From JBBQWR01 sp038210495 (GTDB taxonomy: Bacteria; Planctomycetota; Planctomycetia; Pirellulales; DATAWG01): a stretch of DNA of 64,000 nt. The stretch is taken from NCBI GenBank assembly GCA_038210495.1, contig JBBQWR010000004.1:62001-126000 (forward strand), read 5' to 3'. Under the pieces are notes generated by a model. The model searched no databases. It was not told the DNA's origin and saw only the letters and a program-made list of their open reading frames with translations. This document shows positions 17,936-25,406 of the stretch, piece after piece. Both the position numbers and the translations under genes were made by a program. The number at the start of each line of letters is the position of its first letter. The first letter of the stretch is position 1.

Positions 17936-18245
17936 ACGACCGCCAAATTGCGTATAACCTCAAGAATCGCAACATTTTAGTGGAAGCGGGGGGAGGGTCA
18001 ATGTCAGCTTGCGGCGGCCAAAACGGCTGATTTCCTAGCCGCAGGGTCGAAAAAAACCTACGTTTTCCCATTCAGGAGACTAGGCGCAGGGCGATCGGGT
18101 TCGCCGGACGGCTAATTGGCGGCAAGATTTCGGGGCCTCCGGCAATTTACCGGCGGCCAATCGCCGAGGACGATTTCCAGGCGCCCTCTGAACTGACGAT
18201 GATGGCTCGAGTGGAATCGCGAGAGAGGCCAGCGGGTGCTTCAAA
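17936..18245. other. Intergenic region between divergent lysS and VOC genes
   Basis: 310 bp holding the promoters of both flanking genes. I see no clear hairpin, RNA gene or open frame; no convincing -35/-10 pair could be picked by eye. Confidence 0.5.
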
Positions 18246-18614
18246 ATGGGAAATAGGCAGCCAGGACTTTATTGCGTCGAACTGCGGACCGCGCAGTGGG
18301 AAAACACCCTGCGCTGGTATCGCGAGGCGCTGGGCCTACGGGTGATGGTCCGCGTGGTCGAAGACGGTTACGCCCTGCTCGCGGCGGGAGAAACTCGGTT
18401 GGCGCTCATCTCGCGGCGCAATGCCGGACCGGCTAGCGCCCGCTGGAGCTTGGGATTCGAGGTCGATGATTTGGACGAGTCCGCCCGGCGGATCACCCAG
18501 TTCGGCTCGAAGGTGTCCAGTCCCGAGCGCGATCCCGAAGGATTTCGAGCCTTCGTCACGCACGATCCCGATGGCAATACCGTGCGATTATTCTCCTGGC
18601 CGGACAAGGCCTAG
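18246..18614 (+). CDS. VOC (glyoxalase/bleomycin resistance) family protein
   Basis: A 122-residue single VOC domain made of two beta-alpha-beta-beta-beta modules. Visible features are the metal-type start YCVELRTAQWENTLRWYREALG and the end FVTHDPDGNTVRLFSW, characteristic of the superfamily. The function of such small VOC proteins ranges from lyases to drug binding, so no reaction is assigned. It is followed 82 bp later by an SRPBCC gene on the same strand. Confidence 0.75.
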   Translation: MGNRQPGLYCVELRTAQWENTLRWYREALGLRVMVRVVEDGYALLAAGETRLALISRRNAGPASARWSLGFEVDDLDESARRITQFGSKVSSPERDPEGFRAFVTHDPDGNTVRLFSWPDKA

Positions 18615-18695
18615 TTGCATCTAATGGAGTTGGGTCGGCATCGGTCGACGTTTGTTCTACCGATCGCGGGCTGTTCGTTCTTGCAAGGCGCCGTC

Positions 18696-19151
18696 ATGCC
18701 GCCAAATGCCTTGGAATTCGGGGGACGAGAAACCTTTCACGTCCCGGCTGAGCGACTCTTCGCCCGGCTTACCGATCTCGATCAGATCGCCGCGACGATA
18801 CCCGATATCGTGTCTTCGCAGCGAATCGACGATCGAACGCTGAAATGCGTCGTCCGCCCCGGATTTTCGTTTCTTCGGGGGACGCTCGCCATGACGCTGC
18901 AGGTGGTCGACCTGCAACCGCCCGAAGCTGCCACGATGGATGTCGTGGCGACTGGCATCGGTCTCTCGATGCGGGTGCAAAGCGTCTTGCATGTAACGCC
19001 GATCCTGGATGGGTCGCAACTCGACTGGAAGGCAACCGTGCTGGAGTTAAAAGGTCTGATCGCGACGCTGAGCCGACCGCTGATCGCGGGGGCAGCGGAC
19101 CAAGTGATACGCAACGCTTGGCGACAGATCCACCTTTCGCTAGACGGATGA
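18696..19151 (+). CDS. SRPBCC / CoxG-like protein
   Basis: A 151-residue protein with the START-like helix-grip pattern of the CoxG group: FHVPAERLFARLTDLDQIAATIPD near the N-terminus, a central set of strands and a long C-terminal amphipathic helix (SRPLIAGAADQVIRNAWRQI). CoxG proteins bind hydrophobic ligands or membranes. No CO-dehydrogenase genes are near, so the role is open. The frame is open to 18615, but the ATG at 18696 is where family similarity begins. Confidence 0.65.
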   Translation: MPPNALEFGGRETFHVPAERLFARLTDLDQIAATIPDIVSSQRIDDRTLKCVVRPGFSFLRGTLAMTLQVVDLQPPEAATMDVVATGIGLSMRVQSVLHVTPILDGSQLDWKATVLELKGLIATLSRPLIAGAADQVIRNAWRQIHLSLDG

Positions 19152-19376
19152 CCGGGCTTCGCGAAGCGGGGAGTTGTCTTATGGGGCTCGCTAGTTAGCA
19201 TTCAAACATCAACAAACGCGGGTCTTAGGGGGGCGGAAAAGGCTCCGCATGCCTTCGCAACGTCCGCGACAGAGGTTTACGCATATCCTGCCTGACTGGT
19301 ATGCTAACCGGCAGGTTAGTTCGACAAATCGGCGGGTCACCCGCTTTCAATATCGCTTGCGAGCTTGCTTCCCACG

Positions 19377-20525
19377 ATGAATTATCAAAACGTCGCGATC
19401 GAGAGTATAGGCTACGCCCTACCCGAAGAAATCGTCACCTCTGAGCAGATCGAAGAGTGGCTGAAGCCGCTTTACAGGCGATTGCGATTGTCACCGGGCC
19501 GATTGGAATTGATCACCGGCATTCGCGAGCGGCGGTTTTGGCCCCGCGGGATGCTCCCCAGCGAAAAGAGCGTCGAGAGCGGCGAGCGGGCGTTGCAGGT
19601 CGCGGGGATTGATCGATCCGACGTCGGCGCGCTGATTCATGCCTCGGTATGCCGCGACTATCTCGAGCCGGCCACTGCGTGCGGAGTTCACAATCGCCTA
19701 GGCTTATCGCGCGACTGCATCGTTTACGACGTGTCCAATGCCTGCCTTGGCGTGCTTAACGGCATGATCCAAGTCGCCAACATGATTGAACTCGGCCAAA
19801 TCCGCGCCGGCTTGGTCGTCGGCACGGAGAGCAGCCGGCAGTTGGTCGAGACGACCATCGAGCGGCTGAACGCCGATAGTTCCGTCGGTCGCAACGAATT
19901 TAAACGGGCGATCGCCTCGCTCACGATCGGATCGGGCAGCGTCGGCGTGCTACTGACGCACAAGGATTACAGCCGGACGCAGAACCGGTTGCTCGGCGCG
20001 TTCGCTCGTACCGACACCGAGCATCACACGCTCTGCTACAGCGGCCGAGACGAATCGGTCGCTGGCGACATGCGACCGTGGATGGAAACGGATTCCGAGC
20101 GACTCATGGAACAAGGCATCCGCGCCGGCGCCGAGACATTTCGCGACTTCTTGGACGAAATCGGTTGGACGGTGGCCGACATCGACAAGACATTCTGTCA
20201 CCAGGTTGGAACAACTCACCGCAAACTTATGTTCGCCGCTTTGGGTTTGAACCCCGCCATCGATTTTCCAACCGTCGATACGCTGGGTAATACCGGCTCG
20301 GTCGCATTGCCGCTGGCCTTGGCGTTGGGAATCGAGCAGAGTCGATTGCGAAAAGACGATCGCGTGGCCATGTTCGGAATCGGCTCGGGAATTAACGTGC
20401 TGATGCTAGCCATGCAGTGGCAACGGGCCTGCGCGCCCGTGCCGCCGCCGCACATACCGACCGACGCGGCCGGTGATTCGCAGGTCGTTTCGCCGGCGAT
20501 TCTGGCCAATGGACAGTTGCTCTAA
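19377..20525 (+). CDS. oleA: OleA-like thiolase (long-chain olefin/beta-lactone condensing enzyme)
   Basis: A 382-residue FabH-fold enzyme that best fits OleA, which joins two long acyl-CoAs head to head. The nucleophile is Cys123 in VSNACLG, with His275 in FCHQVG and Asn305 in TLGNTGS completing the triad. The Glu that marks OleA, exactly 26 residues before the Cys, is present as Glu97 in DYLEPAT. The long tail after residue 350 (Pro/Ala rich) is not typical. The ATG at 19377 (MNYQNVAI) is preferred over a TTG 12 bp upstream. OleB, OleC and OleD are not in this window, so product and partners are uncertain; a KAS III of other specificity remains possible. Confidence 0.75.
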   Translation: MNYQNVAIESIGYALPEEIVTSEQIEEWLKPLYRRLRLSPGRLELITGIRERRFWPRGMLPSEKSVESGERALQVAGIDRSDVGALIHASVCRDYLEPATACGVHNRLGLSRDCIVYDVSNACLGVLNGMIQVANMIELGQIRAGLVVGTESSRQLVETTIERLNADSSVGRNEFKRAIASLTIGSGSVGVLLTHKDYSRTQNRLLGAFARTDTEHHTLCYSGRDESVAGDMRPWMETDSERLMEQGIRAGAETFRDFLDEIGWTVADIDKTFCHQVGTTHRKLMFAALGLNPAIDFPTVDTLGNTGSVALPLALALGIEQSRLRKDDRVAMFGIGSGINVLMLAMQWQRACAPVPPPHIPTDAAGDSQVVSPAILANGQLL

Positions 20526-20557
20526 GTTCAAGTTGCTAAACGCGCGTCCGAAAAAAA

Positions 20558-20592
20558 CTCCCTCTCCCTCTGAGAGAGCGCCGGAGTGAGGG
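20558..20592. repeat. Short imperfect palindrome (CCCTCTCCCTCTGAGAGAG type)
   Basis: A CT-rich stretch pairs with a following GA-rich stretch (CTCCCTCTCCCTCTGAGAG then CGCCGGAGTGAGGG). It sits after the oleA stop. A diverged copy of repeat family A follows at about 20599-20697. Confidence 0.55.
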
Positions 20593-20750
20593 CATACGTC
20601 GGGTGGCCGGGGCGGGACCGAAGGGAAGTCCCGGGGCGCCGCCATTGATTGGGGCCCGCGAACAGGGGTTCGGAGAAGCGCCTCCAGCCTCGGGCACACT
20701 ACCGGTCGGTCGACAACCGCAAAGCTCTCAACTCGCAACGACACAATAAT

Positions 20751-21170
20751 ATGGATGGCCGCCTGTGGTTGATCGTCGGGGCGATTCTCGCCAGCCTGTC
20801 CGTCGCCGCCGGCGCCTATTCGGCTCACGGACTTAAGCCCCGGGCGATGCGTTCCGAAATCGCCGCCGATCGATGGGAAGACTGTGAAACGGCTGCGCGG
20901 CAGCAAATGAATCATGCAGTCGGGATGGTGCTGGCCGGCTTATTGGCTTTAGCCGCGCCTCCGCGCTGGCTCGTGCATTTGGCCGGCGCCGCATTTTTGC
21001 TTGGCATCGCGCTCTTCTGCGGCGGTTTATATGGTTATGCTTTTACCGGCGACAAGAGTTGGACCAGCGTCGCGCCGGCCGGCGGCACGACGTTCATGGT
21101 CGCCTGGTTGATTTTGGCGGCAGCCGGCTGGCAAGCGTTCGCGGTGGAAAAGCCGCGACAACCGGCTTAA
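20751..21170 (+). CDS. DUF423 (TMEM256-like) membrane protein
   Basis: A 139-residue integral membrane protein with four hydrophobic segments and the family signatures GAILASLSVAAGAYSAHGLK at the start, RQQMNHAVGMVLAGLL, FCGGLYGYAF and VAPAGGTTFMVAW. DUF423 proteins are widespread small membrane proteins of unknown role. The ATG at 20751 is chosen because homologous sequence starts there. The 3' end overlaps the convergent proline-dehydrogenase-like gene by 4 bp. Confidence 0.82.
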   Translation: MDGRLWLIVGAILASLSVAAGAYSAHGLKPRAMRSEIAADRWEDCETAARQQMNHAVGMVLAGLLALAAPPRWLVHLAGAAFLLGIALFCGGLYGYAFTGDKSWTSVAPAGGTTFMVAWLILAAAGWQAFAVEKPRQPA

Positions 21171-22093
21171 ATATTGCCGCGCTCTCGGCGAACTGCGTCG
21201 CGCAGTAGCCACCAGGCAATTCGCGGGTTCCGCTTCAACTCGCCGAGGCAATACGGCAGATAAGCCTCGCCATAGGGCACATAAATTCGCACCGGCACGC
21301 CGAGACTCTTGGCCAGCGCCATCTGACGCCGCGTCGGCAGACCGTAGAGAAGCTCCAGGCTAGTCGGCGTTTTCGTGACCAACAATCGCTCAAACGCGGC
21401 TCGTAATACGGCGAGATTGTGACTGGCGACCGCCACATGCTTGGCCCGGCCCGCAAGTCGATCGACGATGCGAAGAAATCCCTCGACGGGCTCAATGTCG
21501 CCTGAGTACGGGTCGGCCCACTGGCCTTTGACCACCCGCACGGACAGTCCACGTTTGAGGGCCCAATCGGCGTCGGAGGCGCTCCGCTTCCATCGGGCTG
21601 GAAGCGTGCAACTGAAGTTGTCCCCCACGGTCAACAACTCGTCGATGACGTTATACGTCCGATCCACGGAGTCCGGCGCCATCGCGTCGAAATGAAGTCG
21701 CAATCCGGCCTGACGTGCAACGCCCGCTAGTACGCTCGTCATCTCGCTTGAATACTCAAGCGACGGCAGCTTGATCGACAGATACGAATCGAGCTTCGCG
21801 GCGGCTAACCCGCGAAGCGCTTCGCGATACCGTTCTAATGTCGCCCCGGCCGGTTCGCCGATGCCGTCCCAATAGCCCACGGTCGATGCGATGCCAGCCG
21901 CGGACAGCCTGCCAGCCACGCGTATTGCGTCGCCACATTGGGCGCCGGCGATATAAGAGCGAGCCGCATATTTGGCGACCGAATACAGCGGCGCCCGCAA
22001 TTTCCGAGAAAACCAATTTGCCCGGGCCGGTGGACCCGAGATCACTCGCTCGATCGCGGGTCGGGTGTCGATCGTTGCGTTCGCGGCGGTCAT
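21167..22093 (-). CDS. Proline-dehydrogenase-like protein lacking the substrate arginine pair
   Basis: A 308-residue TIM-barrel protein of the PRODH (FAD-dependent proline oxidation) family: SIKLPSLEY, LHFDAMAPD, VRVVKGQWADP (PRODH has RLVKGAYWD), VAVASHNLAVL (ATHN-like) and VRIYVPYGEAYLPYC all line up. However, the two arginines that hold the proline carboxylate (RR in YFxRRLxERP of true PRODH) are Gly284-Glu285 here, and the LQAY motif is LPAR. So the fold is probably kept but proline is unlikely to be the substrate. Its ATG overlaps the stop of the upstream GNAT gene (ATGA), so the two form one translation unit. Confidence 0.7.
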   Translation of the reverse strand: MTAANATIDTRPAIERVISGPPARANWFSRKLRAPLYSVAKYAARSYIAGAQCGDAIRVAGRLSAAGIASTVGYWDGIGEPAGATLERYREALRGLAAAKLDSYLSIKLPSLEYSSEMTSVLAGVARQAGLRLHFDAMAPDSVDRTYNVIDELLTVGDNFSCTLPARWKRSASDADWALKRGLSVRVVKGQWADPYSGDIEPVEGFLRIVDRLAGRAKHVAVASHNLAVLRAAFERLLVTKTPTSLELLYGLPTRRQMALAKSLGVPVRIYVPYGEAYLPYCLGELKRNPRIAWWLLRDAVRRERGNI

Positions 22094-23259
22094 TCGGTTT
22101 CCTCGATCAGAGTTTCATTTCGTACGACGTGCATCCGGCGGCGCAGTCGGGAATAGGCTGCCGCCGCGCAGTCCGCGGCAAGAGCGGCAATCCCATTGAT
22201 TCCGTAGGGATAGTGCCGGACCGAAACGCACTGCCGTTCTTGCTCGGTCCAAACCCGGGTCCATTTCTCGGCGGTCCCCAAGAACTCGAACGATCGAAGC
22301 CGGCGCTCTGCTGCGTAGCGAATGCTGTCGGCCAGCAGCAGAATTCCTGGTGAGCAACAGGCGAATTCCGGATCGAAACCGATTTTCAAGAGCCACAAGC
22401 CGCCCGATTGCTCGGCGGCGATTTGCATGGCGATCGGTTGCTCGGCGATCGAAAGTAAACAGATTCTTAGCACGTCGACCCGGCAGGCCCAGCGGCAATA
22501 CTCGCGCATGAATCGGCCGCGAACAGGGTCTTGCGCGAGGGCCGTCCCCGCCGCCCCTTTCCAGGATTTGGCCTCGATCGCAAACGCAGTGTCCAGGAGG
22601 CCGTCTAGCTCGTCCAGGCTCGGCGTCAAAGTTTCCACTCGCACGGCGCCGAGTTTCTCTGCGCGGCGCCACGACCGCCGGAAATCCGATCGCCGACGGG
22701 GCGACAAATGACTTTCCGGCTCGCGCCAACTCTCGTCGAGCGTAATTACTGGACAAGAAGCCCGCGGCCGAACGACCGTCCAGCCATAACGCGGACCCAT
22801 TTCTCTGAGGATCGCTAAGCTGGGCGATTCGACGCCGATGCGATCGATCGTCAGCGGCCGACTGAGCCGCAGCACTTGGCGGACAAGTTCTCGGCGCGAG
22901 CTTAAATCGCGGGCTAACAAATCGCCCGGCTCGTTCAATCGCCGCATTCCGAGGATCTCCAACCGGCCCGTCCACGATTTGTGCATCCGGGCGAGAGGCG
23001 CCATGCCGTGAAGGTCGCCATGAGAGGTCAACTTGATGACCCGCGGCGTCTGATCGCCCGTCATGCTCTTGGCAGCGGCGAGCGACCAGCCAAAGCTCTC
23101 CATGGGGCTAGGCTCGAAATCGACAAGCGACATCCACTCAGGTTCGGCGGCGGTTAGCTCATTCACTTCGACGAGCTGCTCGACGCGGAATGCACGGCGC
23201 GAAACCATGGCTCCCGCGACTTCGTTTAAGTTCGTAGCAACGCTTGAAAACGGCATCAT
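22090..23259 (-). CDS. GNAT acetyltransferase of the CelD/BcsL type
   Basis: A 389-residue protein with the double-GNAT layout of the CelD/BcsL (Acetyltransf_6) family. The C-terminal half carries the recognisable part: FAIEAKSWKGAAGTAL, then FMREYCRW, then IAMQIAAEQSGGLWLLKIGFD and the region SPGILLLADSIRYAAERRLRS with FEFLGTAEKW. Such enzymes are often found in polysaccharide and envelope loci and modify sugars or peptidoglycan precursors. It is the first gene of a two-gene unit with the PRODH-like gene. Several ATGs lie at the N-terminus (23259, 23256 and later); the exact start is uncertain. Confidence 0.75.
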   Translation of the reverse strand: MMPFSSVATNLNEVAGAMVSRRAFRVEQLVEVNELTAAEPEWMSLVDFEPSPMESFGWSLAAAKSMTGDQTPRVIKLTSHGDLHGMAPLARMHKSWTGRLEILGMRRLNEPGDLLARDLSSRRELVRQVLRLSRPLTIDRIGVESPSLAILREMGPRYGWTVVRPRASCPVITLDESWREPESHLSPRRRSDFRRSWRRAEKLGAVRVETLTPSLDELDGLLDTAFAIEAKSWKGAAGTALAQDPVRGRFMREYCRWACRVDVLRICLLSIAEQPIAMQIAAEQSGGLWLLKIGFDPEFACCSPGILLLADSIRYAAERRLRSFEFLGTAEKWTRVWTEQERQCVSVRHYPYGINGIAALAADCAAAAYSRLRRRMHVVRNETLIEETE

Positions 23260-23696
23260 GACCCGATCCGGCTGCTAGCCAAAATACAACAGAGAATGGG
23301 GCTCCGCCTTATCGGTCGGGGTGAAGAGCCAAGAATGCCCCTACTGGAGTCTAGTACGCGCGCCGGACTCGTCAATTTGAGGTCAAAGAGGCACGTGACA
23401 ATCGCCTTAAACGCCACCTTTCACTTGGGAGGGGCTGGCTTAGCGACGTTTGTGACATTTATACAACCCTTTAGGAGGGTGCTTGCCGACGGATTCGCGG
23501 TTTTGTATATTGCTTAGGCATGTTTTTCTGGGCCGGAGCACCTGCCGGTTGCAATTGCGGACGGTGTTAGCAGCGCGGTTGGCCGCGGTCCGCCTCTAAA
23601 TCGAAATTATTTCGGCGGACGAGCCGTTTAGATACCCGCGGAATTTTGTAGCGGCGGCAACGCTTTCGCTTGCAGCCTTTCGGTTTAGGTCATCCC
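23260..23696. other. Intergenic region with divergent promoters
   Basis: 437 bp between the divergent GNAT and TsaC-phosphatase genes. It contains one good sigma-70-like site (see 23483-23511). I see no RNA gene and no supported open frame. Confidence 0.6.
23483..23511 (+). promoter_or_regulatory. Predicted sigma-70-type promoter for tsaC-phosphatase/rpiB
   Basis: TTGCCG and TATATT are separated by exactly 17 bp. This would give a leader of roughly 175 nt before the ATG at 23697. Prediction from consensus only. Confidence 0.4.
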
Positions 23697-24821
23697 ATGC
23701 CTCCCACGGTCATCGACATTCGCACGGCCGAAGATGTGCGCGATGTCGTGCATCGTGCTGTGCAGGCTCTGGCCGAGGGCAAGCTAGTCGCGTTCCCGAC
23801 CGAGACTGTCTATTCCTTGGCGGCCAGCGCACTCGACGCCGACGCCGTCCAGCGGTTGATTAACGCCAAACGACCGACCGGCGTGCATTTGCCGCTTTCG
23901 CTTGCGGTAAAGTCGGCCGACGAGGCTCTCGACTATGTACCGCGAATGAGCCGCCTCGCGCAGCGATTGGCTCGCCGGTGTTGGCCAGGTCCGGTCACTC
24001 TCGTTTGCAAGGACGATCATCCCGAGAGCGCGCTGACCCAATTGCCGGATTCCGTGCGCGGATCGGTTGCGCCGGATGGAACGATTGGTCTGCGCGTTCC
24101 CGGGCATCATGTATTCATCGACGTCATGCGGATGATGTCCGGTCCGATCGCCGTATCGAGCGCCAGTCGGTTTGGCGGCGCCGATTCGCAGACGGCTGGC
24201 GACGTTGTCAAATCGTTGGGCGACGACGTCCAACTTGTGCTCGACGACGGCCCGAGCCGTTTCGGCATGCCTTCGACGATCGTCAAAGTCGACGAGAACG
24301 GACTGGAAATGCTCCGCATCGGCGTCGTTTCGGAACAGACGGTGCGACGATTGGCGAGCCTCGTCGTGCTGTTTGTATGCACCGGTAATACATGTCGCAG
24401 TCCGATGGCCGAGGCCATTGCGCGAAAGCTGATTGCCGATCGGGTGAAATGCCGGCTCGACGAGTTGGAAGACCGTGGCGTTATCGTACAATCGGCCGGT
24501 TTGTCGGCGATGCACGGCGGATGCGCGGCGGAGGAGGCGGTCGAAATCGTGGCCAGCATGGGTCTCGATCTATCGACGCACGAAAGCCAGTCGTTGACGC
24601 CCCAACTGATCCGGTATGCCGACCAGATATTCACGATGACGCGGTCGCATCGGCAGGGCATCTTGGCGCAATGGCCGGAGGCTGCATCGCGAACGCAGCT
24701 CTTGGCGGTCGACCAAAGCGACATTGCCGACCCGATCGGTGGGCCGCCGGAGGTCTATAAGAAATGCGCCGAGCAATTGCGTCGCGAACTCGAGATTCGC
24801 GTCGCTGAATTAGAACTGTAA
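23697..24821 (+). CDS. Fusion of TsaC/Sua5 (YrdC) and low-molecular-weight protein phosphatase
   Basis: A 374-residue two-domain protein. Residues 1-215 are a YrdC domain, which makes threonylcarbamoyl-AMP for the t6A37 tRNA modification (VAFPTETVYSLAASALD, INAKRPTG, WPGPVTLV, VPGHH, PIAVSSAS, PSTIVKV). Residues 222-374 are a low-molecular-weight phosphatase (VLFVCTGNTCRSPMAEA with Cys228 and Arg234, and the acid Asp345 in IADPIGG). The Thr after the active Cys (CTGNTCRS) is the pattern seen in bacterial protein-arginine phosphatases such as YwlE. The same two functions are neighbours next to rpiB in Bacillus; here they are fused, and rpiB again follows. Confidence 0.88.
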   Translation: MPPTVIDIRTAEDVRDVVHRAVQALAEGKLVAFPTETVYSLAASALDADAVQRLINAKRPTGVHLPLSLAVKSADEALDYVPRMSRLAQRLARRCWPGPVTLVCKDDHPESALTQLPDSVRGSVAPDGTIGLRVPGHHVFIDVMRMMSGPIAVSSASRFGGADSQTAGDVVKSLGDDVQLVLDDGPSRFGMPSTIVKVDENGLEMLRIGVVSEQTVRRLASLVVLFVCTGNTCRSPMAEAIARKLIADRVKCRLDELEDRGVIVQSAGLSAMHGGCAAEEAVEIVASMGLDLSTHESQSLTPQLIRYADQIFTMTRSHRQGILAQWPEAASRTQLLAVDQSDIADPIGGPPEVYKKCAEQLRRELEIRVAELEL

Positions 24822-24830
24822 TAGGCGCCA

Positions 24831-24866
24831 GCGTGGCGAGCGGGGGGCGGCAGCCCCCTATCACGG
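24831..24866. repeat. Dispersed repeat, family B (copy 1)
   Basis: GCGTGGCGAGCGGGGGGCGG followed by CAGCCCCCTATCACGG, forming a small hairpin. Two further copies are at 26685 and 63631. Confidence 0.75.
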
Positions 24867-24911
24867 ATCCCGAGCCACGGAAACCTAAAAAGTTGATAAC
24901 GAGATCAATCT

Positions 24912-25364
24912 ATGCGAGTGGCAGTCGGAAGCGATCACCGGGGTTTCGGCGTCAAAGCCAAACTCATCGAATTGATCAAGCGGCTGGGGCATGACGTCGA
25001 AGACGCCGGCTGCTATTCGGCCGACAGCGTCGACTATCCGGACGTGGCCGCCATTGTGGGTGACAAAATTGCCGCCGGCCAAACGGACCGGGGCGTGCTC
25101 ATCTGCGGCACGGGCATCGGCATGTGCATCGCCGCGAACAAATTCAGCGGCGTCCGGGCGGCGCCCTGCCACGATGATTTGACCGCCGAACTCAGCCGCC
25201 GTCACAACGATCTCAATGTGCTCTGCCTGTCCGCCGATCTGTTGGGTGAAAAACTCATCGACCGGATGGTTGAGATTTGGCTCAATACGCCCTTCGAGGC
25301 GGGCCGTCACGCCCGGCGGATCGAAAAGATCGCTGGTCTCGAAAGGCGCCCCGCCGCTGGTTAG
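24912..25364 (+). CDS. rpiB: Ribose-5-phosphate isomerase B
   Basis: A 150-residue RpiB/LacAB-family isomerase that interconverts ribose 5-phosphate and ribulose 5-phosphate. Visible motifs are VAVGSDHRGFGVK at the start, SVDYPDVA, the catalytic Cys region VLICGTGIGMCIAANKFSGVRAA (shown in part) and the active-site HNDLNVLCLSA. Length is standard. It lies 90 bp downstream of the tsaC-phosphatase fusion on the same strand and is probably cotranscribed. AGA-rich sequence before the ATG gives a weak ribosome site. Confidence 0.92.
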   Translation: MRVAVGSDHRGFGVKAKLIELIKRLGHDVEDAGCYSADSVDYPDVAAIVGDKIAAGQTDRGVLICGTGIGMCIAANKFSGVRAAPCHDDLTAELSRRHNDLNVLCLSADLLGEKLIDRMVEIWLNTPFEAGRHARRIEKIAGLERRPAAG

Positions 25365-25406
25365 TTATCACCTGTTCGCCCTGCTGCCTGCCCCATCGAC
25401 TATCGC

